From: a virus
DNA: 22,181 nt
Reading direction: 5' to 3' (one strand)
IMG/VR virus record: IMGVR_UViG_3300006128_000072
Coordinates: 1 to 22,181 of that record
Both the position numbers and the translations under genes were made by a program. Positions 7,069 to 14,363 of the stretch are shown here, piece by piece (position 1 is the first letter of the stretch; each line of letters starts with the position of its first letter). Under the pieces are notes generated by a model. It did no database searches and was not told the origin of the DNA. It saw nothing but the letters and a program-made list of their open reading frames with translations.

Positions 7069-7614
7069 ATGCATCAAATATCCATAATTGATAATTTTAT
7101 TGAACAAGAAGATATAGACGTATTAATAAGTGAAATAGATAATCCATCAGAAACAAACCCATATCCAGACTATTATTCAAATAGAAATGGTGGAACTTCT
7201 TTGCCATATAACGACAAGGTTGTTGCTATTTTAAAAAAATATGGTAAAAAATCTAGTGAAGTTCATAAATTAAAAAATAATTTAAGTTCAACTGTTTATA
7301 CAACCAAAGGATATTCTTCAAAATGGAAACCAGGAAGTGCTCTTGAGCTACACATTGATGATGTAGATCTTGAAGAGTTTATAGAATATAGCACTGTTAT
7401 ATATTTAAATGCATATCCAGAATACAATGGGGGAAAAATTTATTTTCCAGAAAAAAACTTTGAGTATGAACCAGTAAAAGGCTCAGCTGTATTTTTTCCA
7501 CAAAAAGATAAAAGCTATATTCACGGGGTTACAGAAATAAAAGATGGCTATAGATATACCTTGTTGTTTCATCATAGCTCAAATATTGAGTTTGCTGATC
7601 CAGATTTAATATGA
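7069..7614 (+). CDS. 2OG-Fe(II) oxygenase, prolyl-4-hydroxylase type (copy 2)
   Basis: The protein has 181 residues. The complete cofactor set is visible: His95-x-Asp97 in LELHIDDVD, distal His152 in SYIHGVTE and Arg162 in DGYRYTLLFHH. Between them, YSTVIYLNAYPEYNGGKIYFP is the hallmark P4Hc/2OG-FeII_Oxy_3 core (YLN-x-x-x-x-GG-x-(I/L)-x-F). Such enzymes hydroxylate proline or other residues, or small substrates, in the cytoplasm. It has its own promoter just upstream and overlaps the next oxygenase by ATGA, so the two are translationally coupled. All four key residues being present makes activity likely. The substrate is unknown. Confidence 0.85.
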   Translation: MHQISIIDNFIEQEDIDVLISEIDNPSETNPYPDYYSNRNGGTSLPYNDKVVAILKKYGKKSSEVHKLKNNLSSTVYTTKGYSSKWKPGSALELHIDDVDLEEFIEYSTVIYLNAYPEYNGGKIYFPEKNFEYEPVKGSAVFFPQKDKSYIHGVTEIKDGYRYTLLFHHSSNIEFADPDLI

Positions 7615-8252
7615 AAATACAAGAGTTAGATTTAGGTTTAGTTTATATAACTGAAGTAATAGAAAATCCAGACTTAATAATAAAAGATATTGAAAATCTT
7701 GATTTTTTACTTAAAAACAATATTGAAAAACAAAAAGTATCTTCTGCTAATGTATGGGAAAAATGGCAAGACGGAGAAGATTTTTTTTGTTGGCAAAAAA
7801 ATATACCAGATGTAAAAGATATAAACATTAACGATCCTTTTTATAATGAACAATTAAATATTTCTAAAAAATTATTCACATCTTTAGAAAAAAGTTTGCT
7901 TGAATACTTTAAAATATTTCCAATAGCTGAACAAAATATTAAAGGTCGTGAAGGAAGAATGCATATTTTAAAATATGAAAAAGGACATTTTCTTCCACCA
8001 CACGCAGATCAAGGAATAAGCACCAGAGTACTTTCTGGCTTAACATATTTGAATGACGACTACGTTGGGGGAGAAATAAATTTTCCACAATCTAAAATTA
8101 AAATAAAACCAGAAGCAGGGAGCGTTATATTTTTTCCTTCTAACTTTGTATATGTTCATTCTGTAGATAAAATGACTGAAGGAGTTAGATATGCTCTCCC
8201 ACACTGGTACCATAATGTAAAAAATATTTCAGAATCTACTGGAGAAGCATAA
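7611..8252 (+). CDS. 2OG-Fe(II) oxygenase, prolyl-4-hydroxylase type (copy 3)
   Basis: The protein has 213 residues. Iron and 2OG ligands are His131-x-Asp133 (FLPPHADQG), His183 (YVHSVDK) and Arg193 (EGVRYALPHWYH). The core LSGLTYLNDDYVGGEINFPQ at 141-160 and AGSVIFFPS at 169-177 is the standard P4Hc pattern. It is a diverged tandem relative of the gene at 7069-7614, with an added N-terminal region of about 35 residues. It overlaps that gene by 4 bases (ATGA) and the next by 1 base (TAATG). Its conservation of all ligands suggests an active hydroxylase. The target is not evident; collagen-like or FN3 appendage proteins upstream are candidates by position. Confidence 0.85.
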   Translation: MKIQELDLGLVYITEVIENPDLIIKDIENLDFLLKNNIEKQKVSSANVWEKWQDGEDFFCWQKNIPDVKDININDPFYNEQLNISKKLFTSLEKSLLEYFKIFPIAEQNIKGREGRMHILKYEKGHFLPPHADQGISTRVLSGLTYLNDDYVGGEINFPQSKIKIKPEAGSVIFFPSNFVYVHSVDKMTEGVRYALPHWYHNVKNISESTGEA

Positions 8253-8977
8253 TGAATAAAATTATATTTATACCACAACACTCAATGTGTGGTAAAGAAA
8301 TTGATTCTCCTAAACCTGCAGCACATTCAGTTGAGCAGTGGTATAAAGATGCTCCAAAATTTGCAAGAAGAGACGGCTCCCCAGGAACACTAGAAGAGGC
8401 TAAAAGAAGAAAATCTTTTGCCACATTTAAAAACTGCGTCTCTTTTTTTGACATAATGACCGCTGGATACACATTTGATACTGTATGCGACATTAAAGTT
8501 TTTAAAGACAAAGATGGAAAAACCAATCTAGAGCTTCCAAAAGGTTATGAAATTTTTGCAGGTAAAAGAGGGTTTACAAAAGATTTTGTGGAACCAGAGG
8601 GATACGAAGAAGATCATTTTTATTGGTATCCGCCTTGGTCTGTTAAATTGCCAAAAGGGTATAGTGCTTTGTACATAAACCCTTCAAATAGAACTGAATT
8701 GCCCTTTATGTCTTTTGAAGGAATCATAGATAATGATAAGTTAAATATTACTGGCCAATATCCATTTCTTATTAAAAAAGGTTTTGAAGGGATTATTCCA
8801 AAAGGTACTCCTTATATGCAAATAATCCCATTTAAAAGAGAAGACTGGGAATCTGAAGTTGAGAAAAAAACCCCTGCAGAAATAGAGCTTTTTCAAACCA
8901 GAGGTAATTTTAAATATAGAAAAAACAAGGTAAATTACTATAGAGATAACGAGTGGAATAGAAAAAAATTTAAATGA
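8252..8977 (+). CDS. DUF6065-like protein, copy B
   Basis: The 241-residue protein is a paralogue of the 4929-5648 product. Matching segments are EQWYKD near 28-33, C-V-S-F-F-D-I-M-T-AGY near 62-73, VKLPKGYSALYINPSNRTEL and LPF near 130-152, and GFEGIIPKGTPYMQIIPFKR at 178-197 followed by EDWE. The most conserved part is the C-terminal third. Family name and fold are tentative and no catalytic residues can be named. A GGAG about 10 bases before ATG 8252 and the 1-base overlap with the oxygenase define the start. Together the two paralogues bracket the oxygenase/glycosyltransferase genes, which suggests that they act in the same process. Confidence 0.55.
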   Translation: MNKIIFIPQHSMCGKEIDSPKPAAHSVEQWYKDAPKFARRDGSPGTLEEAKRRKSFATFKNCVSFFDIMTAGYTFDTVCDIKVFKDKDGKTNLELPKGYEIFAGKRGFTKDFVEPEGYEEDHFYWYPPWSVKLPKGYSALYINPSNRTELPFMSFEGIIDNDKLNITGQYPFLIKKGFEGIIPKGTPYMQIIPFKREDWESEVEKKTPAEIELFQTRGNFKYRKNKVNYYRDNEWNRKKFK

Positions 8978-8984
8978 GAAAGAG

Positions 8985-8993
8985 TGGTATAAT
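8985..8993 (+). promoter_or_regulatory. extended -10 promoter, leaderless arrangement
   Basis: TGGTATAAT at 8985-8993 is a perfect TGN-extended -10. The ATG at 9000 follows after 6 bases. No -35 is apparent at 16-18 bp upstream. Confidence 0.6.
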
Positions 8994-8999
8994 TTAATT

Positions 9000-9164
9000 A
9001 TGAGTCCAAAAGGTTTGTGGGGAAAAGAATTTCAAAATCCTGCATTTGTTCAATTATGGGAAAATAAAGTAGCTAACCCCTTTCTTTGGCTACCAAGAAA
9101 AATTAAATACATATTTTTGGTCTCATATGTATACTTATTTGGTAAAATAAAAAATAAGTTTTAA
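9000..9164 (+). CDS. small ORF, 54 residues, unknown
   Basis: ATG 9000 to TAA 9162-9164 encodes a 54-residue Trp- and Lys-rich peptide. It begins MSPKGLWGKEFQNPAF and contains NPFLWLPRKI followed by a hydrophobic stretch YIFLVSYVYLFG near 37-48, long enough for a short membrane or amphipathic segment, with a basic tail. Support for it being a gene is the extended -10 whose spacing places transcription start on the ATG, and the fact that it fills the gap between two genes. I recognise no family. A small membrane-active or virion peptide is possible but not shown. Confidence 0.45.
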   Translation: MSPKGLWGKEFQNPAFVQLWENKVANPFLWLPRKIKYIFLVSYVYLFGKIKNKF

Positions 9165-9181
9165 ATACATCTTTATAAAGG

Positions 9182-9187
9182 TATAAT
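9182..9187 (+). promoter_or_regulatory. -10 promoter for the LamG protein gene, leaderless arrangement
   Basis: TATAAT at 9182-9187, preceded by AAGG, lies 7 bases before ATG 9195. Only a poor -35 (TTTTAA at 9159-9164) lies at 17 bp spacing. Confidence 0.55.
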
Positions 9188-9194
9188 AGGTTAT

Positions 9195-11171
9195 ATGTCC
9201 TACAAACAAGCAGTTCTTAGAGATAACCCTATGGGGTTGTGGTTACTTAATGGTCCTTCACAATTAAGGACTTATGCTACATTGCTGCTTGAGTATTCTA
9301 CATATCAAGATTATTTAAATAATGAACAATCTTACTTGCAAGAAGTTGGATCAACTTATATTAAAGATGATTCTGCCTATCAACATAATGATGGCGGGAG
9401 TTTTGGAGGAAATCATGGAGCATTTACAGTAGGGTCACCAAACTTTCAAGATGTAATGACTATTATTACTCATGCAAACTATGATACTCAAAATAATGGA
9501 TGCAGAATAACAGACAATGTATCTGTAGATATATTTAACATGTACAATGCTTTTAAAGGCGGATATGAAAATAAAACTTTTGGAATAGAATTTTGGGTAC
9601 TAGCAAAACCAAATACGCCTATAAATTTTCCATTATTTGATTTACTTGCAGATTCTCCAACAATTGCAGGATCACATGAAAGAATGAGTATTTATATAAA
9701 CGATGATTTAATTTATTTTAAAATAAATTTTTCAGACGGAACAACAAAAACTACAAAAAAACAAATATCTTCTTGGGATAGCCCGTTGCATATATTTGCC
9801 AGCGTAAAAGATAAAAAAATAAAAATTTATGTAAATGGATTGTCAGACGAAACCATAGACTTAGATAAAAATTTAAATTATTATTTAGATCAATATAGTC
9901 GTTTTAGAATTGGTCCAGCATTACCTGGAAACAGCTTTACAGTTAACGGATTAGCTTTTTATGACTATGAATTATCATTAAATCAAATTAGAACTCACAT
10001 GATGTGGGCACACAGAGATGCTGAGCCAATTGAAAAATCAAGGCAAACAAATGTTTCTAATTTTTCATTTAACAATGCAGGAAAAGTAATTTTTTCTAAA
10101 AAATTTTCTACACCAGAATCTTATAATCAAGGATCATTTTTAAATACAATACAAGATAATACTGGAGTTACTATTGCCAAAAATTTAAATGGTGGTTCAA
10201 TAACTGGAACATGGATAATTCCAATTTCAACGGTATCATATGAAAATTTTGCAGGGATACAAATGTCTTGGGATACGGGTTCTTATTATGAATCAACATC
10301 TTCAAATAAATATGTAAAAGTAGAAATTTCATATGATAATGGAAGCACTTATTATGAGGTGCAAAACGGAACATCTTTCCCATATTTTGTATCTTTATAT
10401 TCCTCAGTTTTAGCTATTCAAATGTTGATAAAAGTTACAATATTTTCTCCAGACACTTCCCTGGACTATCAGCCAAGAATAGATAATTTAAATCTCAATG
10501 TATATTCAAACATTAATGAATTATCTGACTCAGGTTTATTTGAAATTGCACCATTTGCAAGCACTACATATTTAATAAAAAATGATAATACAAATATTCT
10601 TTCAAGAGGAAATAATTTAGGAATTAAATTTTATACACAAGATCCTCAAGGAAATCCAGGCTCTGCCGAAATTTCATCAATAGTAACTTATCCTTATCAA
10701 TCTATAGAATTTTGGTTTCAATATGATGGATACGGATCAGGTGTATTAGACACTGGTGCTGGTAATCCAGATTTATTTATAGATAATGATAGTGTTCTTC
10801 AAAAGAATTTCACAGGAGGTCATTTGTATGTGAACGGGATTCAAAGAAATTCAAGCCCAATAACGCTAGTGCATGGAGAGGTTTATCACATCACAGTTGT
10901 TTACCCATACAATAAAATACATAATATTTTAATAAATGACTCCTATGATGGTTCAAAATCCCCATGTTTAGCAAGTTATGGATATATAACTATTTATCCA
11001 TCATTATTAACATCCTCAGAAGTTCAAGCAAGATATTTATCATTTATATCAGTTTATACAGGCATTGCAAGGGACTCGGTTACATCACTAGGCTCAATTT
11101 TGGAATATGCTGGTTCAATTACTAATATAAATAACGGACAACCAATTAGTTTTCATCGCCATATATTCTAA
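9195..11171 (+). CDS. LamG/concanavalin-like domain tail protein
   Basis: The protein has 658 residues. The N-terminus is the short virion-attachment-like segment YKQAVLRDNPMGLWLL. A first jelly-roll LamG-like domain spans about 105-270, with IEFWVLAKP at 131-139, IKIYVNG at 209-215 and FYDYELSLNQI at 255-265. A linking beta domain follows. A second LamG-like domain (about 440-630) has IEFWFQYDGYGSG, LYVNG, VYHITVVYPYN and a closing TIYPSLLTSSEVQARY. The strand-rich pattern ending in L-(S/T)-x-x-(E/Q)-(I/V)-x-x-x-(Y/M) is typical of Laminin_G_3 domains in phage tail or baseplate proteins that bind carbohydrate. It has its own promoter and probable terminator, so it is a one-gene unit. A minor tail protein or receptor binder is the likely role. 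Confidence 0.7.
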   Translation: MSYKQAVLRDNPMGLWLLNGPSQLRTYATLLLEYSTYQDYLNNEQSYLQEVGSTYIKDDSAYQHNDGGSFGGNHGAFTVGSPNFQDVMTIITHANYDTQNNGCRITDNVSVDIFNMYNAFKGGYENKTFGIEFWVLAKPNTPINFPLFDLLADSPTIAGSHERMSIYINDDLIYFKINFSDGTTKTTKKQISSWDSPLHIFASVKDKKIKIYVNGLSDETIDLDKNLNYYLDQYSRFRIGPALPGNSFTVNGLAFYDYELSLNQIRTHMMWAHRDAEPIEKSRQTNVSNFSFNNAGKVIFSKKFSTPESYNQGSFLNTIQDNTGVTIAKNLNGGSITGTWIIPISTVSYENFAGIQMSWDTGSYYESTSSNKYVKVEISYDNGSTYYEVQNGTSFPYFVSLYSSVLAIQMLIKVTIFSPDTSLDYQPRIDNLNLNVYSNINELSDSGLFEIAPFASTTYLIKNDNTNILSRGNNLGIKFYTQDPQGNPGSAEISSIVTYPYQSIEFWFQYDGYGSGVLDTGAGNPDLFIDNDSVLQKNFTGGHLYVNGIQRNSSPITLVHGEVYHITVVYPYNKIHNILINDSYDGSKSPCLASYGYITIYPSLLTSSEVQARYLSFISVYTGIARDSVTSLGSILEYAGSITNINNGQPISFHRHIF

Positions 11172-11197
11172 AAATGGCATTCATGTGTTCATTTTTT
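11170..11197 (+). terminator. possible weak terminator after the LamG gene
   Basis: A-rich arm AAAAATGGCA (from 11170) can pair with TGTTCATTTTT (11186-11196) around a 6-base loop, with one bulged T and a T-rich 3' arm. The stem is AT-rich, so strength is doubtful. Confidence 0.35.
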
Positions 11198-11216
11198 GGG
11201 GTTTAACGCAATAAAG

Positions 11217-11225
11217 TGGTATTAT
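11217..11225 (+). promoter_or_regulatory. extended -10 promoter for the portal operon, leaderless arrangement
   Basis: TGGTATTAT at 11217-11225 (TATTAT, 5 of 6) precedes ATG 11233 by 7 bases. TTGGGG at 11196-11201 with 18 bp spacing is a weak -35 candidate. Confidence 0.55.
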
Positions 11226-11232
11226 AGGCTTT

Positions 11233-11571
11233 ATGGGAAAAATGAAAATAACACCAATAGATGAAGTAAACTGGGGTCTATATGCTTGGCAGATGCCAGA
11301 TGGATCTATTGTGATGGATGAAGAAGGTGCTTATTTAAGCATCCCGTCCATGAAAGGCGACATTCGCCAAATCAAGAAACTAAAAGACGTAGCCAGACAC
11401 TATGGTCTTGAAGAAGGAACTCCAATATTTTTTGCGGGACACAGACCAGTAACAGATGATGAATTGGCAGAACAAAGACAAAGATTAGAATTAGGGCTTG
11501 TTCCAGATGAACAAGATCTTCCTGCAATGATGGATTATGTTAAAGAGATGAGGGACATGAAACTTGGCTAA
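11233..11571 (+). CDS. conserved small protein upstream of portal
   Basis: The 112-residue protein is mostly alpha-helical and acidic. It contains MKGDIRQIKKLKDVARHYGL at 39-58, then GTPIFFAGHRPVTDDELAEQ (62-81), then LGLVPDEQDLPA (86-97). Small proteins of this kind with a GLVPD segment are familiar directly before the portal gene in phages of Gram-positive hosts, but I cannot name a function. The last 8 bases overlap the portal start, so translation is coupled. It may assist portal or packaging functions. That is inference from position; no DNA-binding or catalytic motif is certain. Confidence 0.6.
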   Translation: MGKMKITPIDEVNWGLYAWQMPDGSIVMDEEGAYLSIPSMKGDIRQIKKLKDVARHYGLEEGTPIFFAGHRPVTDDELAEQRQRLELGLVPDEQDLPAMMDYVKEMRDMKLG

Positions 11572-13138
11572 TTTAACAGTTGATGACAGTATGGATGATG
11601 AGGGAATTGTTGTAAAACTTGATAATCCCGCACATACAGTAGAGCAAGATTTTGGTGACCCATTTGATGCAACATGGGAAGAAATTAAAAAATCAGAAGG
11701 CTTAAGTCCAAACTTTCGCAGACAAGCATCAAGACTTGAAAAATCATTTACTGGGCAGGGAGATGCAAAATCTAAAAAACTTGACCCACTAGATCTTACA
11801 GGATACTCATTATTTCAAATTGTACAACCGCCATACAACGTGTTGTATTTAGCACAGCTTTATGATATTTCCCCTTATCATCACTCTGCAGTAAATGCTA
11901 AAGCAGCCAACGTAGTTGGTCTAGGATATAAGTTTGAAAATACTTGGGCAACAACCATGAAGGTTGAAGAGTCTATGGATAATCCAAAAAGACTTGATAA
12001 GTTGCGTTCAAAGATTGAACAAGCAAAAGTAGAACTAAGAGACTACTTAGAATCATTAAACTCAGATGACTCATTCATTGAAACAATGAAAAAGGTCTAC
12101 ATTGACCTAGAGTCAACAGGAAATGCATATCTTGAAGTTGGTCGTACGGCAACAGGAAAAATTGGTTATATTGGACATATTCCTACAACCACCATGAGAA
12201 TTCGTCGTCACCGTGACGGCTTTGTTCAGGTCGTATATAACCGTTATACATTTTTTAGAAATTTTGGAGATACAGAAACTCCTGATCAAATTGGTACAGA
12301 CCCACAACCTAACGAAGTAATTCACTTCAAGGTTTTCACTCCTTCAAATACATATTATGGTGTTCCAGATATTCTTTCAGCAAAAAATGCTGTAGCGGGT
12401 GATGAATTTGCTCAAAGATTTAACCTAGATTATTTTGAGAACAAAGCAGTTCCTCGTTATATCATTACGGTTAAAGGTGCAAAGCTTACCGCTGATTCAG
12501 AAAGAAAATTGCTTGAGTTTTTTCAAACAGGTCTTCGTGGACGTAATCACAGAACCCTTTATATCCCTCTTCCATCGGATGGAGATCAAGGTCGTGTTGA
12601 ATTCAACATGGAACCAATTGAGGCGGGAATACAAGATTCATCATTCAAAAATTATGCAGTAGAAAACAGAGATCGTATTCTTATTGCACATAGAGTTCCA
12701 GTATCAAAAATTGGTATGCCTCAAGGCATATCATTGGCAAATGCTAAAGATGCTGATAAAACATTTAAAGAGCAAGTATGTCGCCCAAGACAAGAAGAAC
12801 TTGAGTTTAAGATTAATTTAGTAATTAGAGAATTTACTGATGCATTTAGACTTCAATTCAACGAACTTGCACTTACAGATGAAGAGACACAATCAAGAAT
12901 TGATGATCGTTATCTTAAGGATCAAGTTATTACTCCTAATGAAGTTCGTGCTCGTCGTGGAATGGCTCCACTGACAGGTGGTGATGCTGTTCTTATATTA
13001 AATCCTAAAGCAATGCAGGATGCAGCATCCGATCATAGTGGCAATAAAACCCGTGATCAAAATAGAACTTTAAATGCTCCAGATAAAATGGGAACTGGAC
13101 GTAACGCTAAAGGCGAAGGTCCACAAGAAGGTAATTAA
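11564..13138 (+). CDS. portal protein
   Basis: The protein has 524 residues from TTG 11564, with AGGGA at 11551-11555 as SD. Portal features are LDLTGYSLFQIVQPPYNVLYLAQLYDISPYHHSAVNAKAANVVG split across about 74-118 (the N-terminal wing), a YIDLESTGNAYLEVGR segment, PTTTMRIRRH, NEVIHFK followed by NTYYGVPDIL, and the long helical stem with ENRDRILIAHRVPVSKIG. This order is typical of HK97/PBSX-type portals (Phage_portal family). Twelve copies would form the DNA-entry vertex of the head, to which the terminase docks. The C-terminal about 40 residues are Lys/Gly/Asn rich and probably disordered. The terminase genes themselves are not in the window. Confidence 0.85.
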   Translation: MANLTVDDSMDDEGIVVKLDNPAHTVEQDFGDPFDATWEEIKKSEGLSPNFRRQASRLEKSFTGQGDAKSKKLDPLDLTGYSLFQIVQPPYNVLYLAQLYDISPYHHSAVNAKAANVVGLGYKFENTWATTMKVEESMDNPKRLDKLRSKIEQAKVELRDYLESLNSDDSFIETMKKVYIDLESTGNAYLEVGRTATGKIGYIGHIPTTTMRIRRHRDGFVQVVYNRYTFFRNFGDTETPDQIGTDPQPNEVIHFKVFTPSNTYYGVPDILSAKNAVAGDEFAQRFNLDYFENKAVPRYIITVKGAKLTADSERKLLEFFQTGLRGRNHRTLYIPLPSDGDQGRVEFNMEPIEAGIQDSSFKNYAVENRDRILIAHRVPVSKIGMPQGISLANAKDADKTFKEQVCRPRQEELEFKINLVIREFTDAFRLQFNELALTDEETQSRIDDRYLKDQVITPNEVRARRGMAPLTGGDAVLILNPKAMQDAASDHSGNKTRDQNRTLNAPDKMGTGRNAKGEGPQEGN

Positions 13139-13140
13139 AA

Positions 13141-13998
13141 ATGGCAACGGCATTAGATGTTCTAAACGTTGCTAGAAGCCAAATAGGATTTATTGAAGGT
13201 CCTGTTAATGAAAACCCATATGGAATTTGGTACGGGATCCCTAATGCAAGTTATTGTGCAATGGGGATCTCTTGGTGTTTTGCACAAGTTGGATTATCAA
13301 ATTTAGTAGCAGCACAAACTCCAAAAGGTTTTGCTTACTGCCCTGCTGGATTAAATTGGTTTCAAAGACAAGGCTTAGTTGTCAATAAATATCAGGCACA
13401 ACCAGGAGATTTAGTTTTCTTTTCTTGGGGTACTGGCGTTGCAGAACATGTTGAAATTGTTGAAGCAGCATCGGGAGATGGATTAACAACTATTGGTTTT
13501 AATACTGGTGATCAAAATACAAAAGCAGCAGCAAATGGTGGAGGATGTTACAGAGAACATCGCCCATATCTTTATGTGATGGCAATTGTAAGACCTAAAT
13601 ACCCAGTTCCTGTTCAACCAACAAAATCTGTTGTTACAAATAAGAAAGCAACAGCAACAGTCGCAGCAACTGGGGCAGGAGTAGCTGGAGCATTAGGTGC
13701 ATCACATCCAGGAACAACTACAACAACACCAGTGCCAACCCCATCACCAACAGCATTTTATGCACCACCTTTTCCTACATCTCAAAATTCATTTAAGTTG
13801 GGTCAAACAAATGATGCAGTATTAACTATTCAAAAAGCCTTAGTTAAAAAAGGATTTTTATTATTAAAGTATGCGACGGGAACTATGAATGTTCAAACAG
13901 AAGCTGCATTAACCAAGTTTGATAAAACTCTAGGTGTAATTGTTCAAAATGGAGCAGTTCCACAAATAATTTATGATACATTAAAGGGATCATTATGA
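13141..13998 (+). CDS. endolysin: N-terminal CHAP-type peptidase/amidase and C-terminal peptidoglycan-binding domain
   Basis: The protein has 285 residues. Catalytic domain (about 1-155): Cys39 in ASYCAMGISWCF, His103 in AEHVEIVE after PGDLVFF, and Asn121 in GFNTGDQ give the Cys-His-Asn arrangement of CHAP/NlpC-P60-like enzymes that cut peptidoglycan peptides. A Thr/Pro/Ala-rich linker (about 155-212) follows, with a run of Thr and PVPTPSPT. The C-terminal domain (about 217-285, LGQTNDAVLTIQKAL ... GTMNVQTEAALTKF) is a PG_binding_1 type cell-wall anchor. No signal peptide is seen, so release would depend on a holin, probably the next gene, which it overlaps by ATGA. AGAAGGT before ATG 13141 serves as SD. 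Its position between portal and prohead protease is unusual. Confidence 0.85.
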   Translation: MATALDVLNVARSQIGFIEGPVNENPYGIWYGIPNASYCAMGISWCFAQVGLSNLVAAQTPKGFAYCPAGLNWFQRQGLVVNKYQAQPGDLVFFSWGTGVAEHVEIVEAASGDGLTTIGFNTGDQNTKAAANGGGCYREHRPYLYVMAIVRPKYPVPVQPTKSVVTNKKATATVAATGAGVAGALGASHPGTTTTTPVPTPSPTAFYAPPFPTSQNSFKLGQTNDAVLTIQKALVKKGFLLLKYATGTMNVQTEAALTKFDKTLGVIVQNGAVPQIIYDTLKGSL

Positions 13999-14363
13999 AG
14001 TTAAAACATCATTTTAAATTTCATATAGGTGATGCAAAACAGCTTTTAATAGCCATTTCAGGGGCTATGATTCCATGGGCTTGTCGTGGCTTTGCTCATG
14101 ACGCAGCAACCCTTTGGTACACCTTTGGAGGCTTTTTAATGGGTGGTTTATCATCACATAACTCCACAGCATCACCAAATGTTCAGCCACAATCTCACAT
14201 AGAAACTCCCTATGTAAACAACATCAATGATCATAGTTCTGATATTCCACCCAAATTTCAAATACCTGGAACACCGCAACCAGAGCAAACTCAGCAATAT
14301 CAAAATGTAAAAATTGTGCCAACAAATGGCGGGACAGATAATATCAGTTCAAAAACTATGTGA
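13995..14363 (+). CDS. putative holin
   Basis: The protein has 122 residues. Two hydrophobic segments lie close together, about 14-34 (AKQLLIAISGAMIPWACRGF) and about 38-53 (ATLWYTFGGFLMGGL). They are preceded by a basic N-terminus (MKLKHHFKFH) and followed by a polar, Pro/Gln/Asn-rich tail of about 65 residues. A small two-span membrane protein translated in overlap with an endolysin is the usual picture of a holin, which makes the membrane lesion that frees or triggers the lysin. No family is recognised by sequence alone, so the call rests on topology and neighbourhood. The last bases overlap a GTG start for the protease gene. Confidence 0.6.
   Translation: MKLKHHFKFHIGDAKQLLIAISGAMIPWACRGFAHDAATLWYTFGGFLMGGLSSHNSTASPNVQPQSHIETPYVNNINDHSSDIPPKFQIPGTPQPEQTQQYQNVKIVPTNGGTDNISSKTM

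Noticed and set aside
11572-13138. Antisense ORFs inside the portal gene
   Set aside because: Short, without start signals, and opposed to a well-supported gene.
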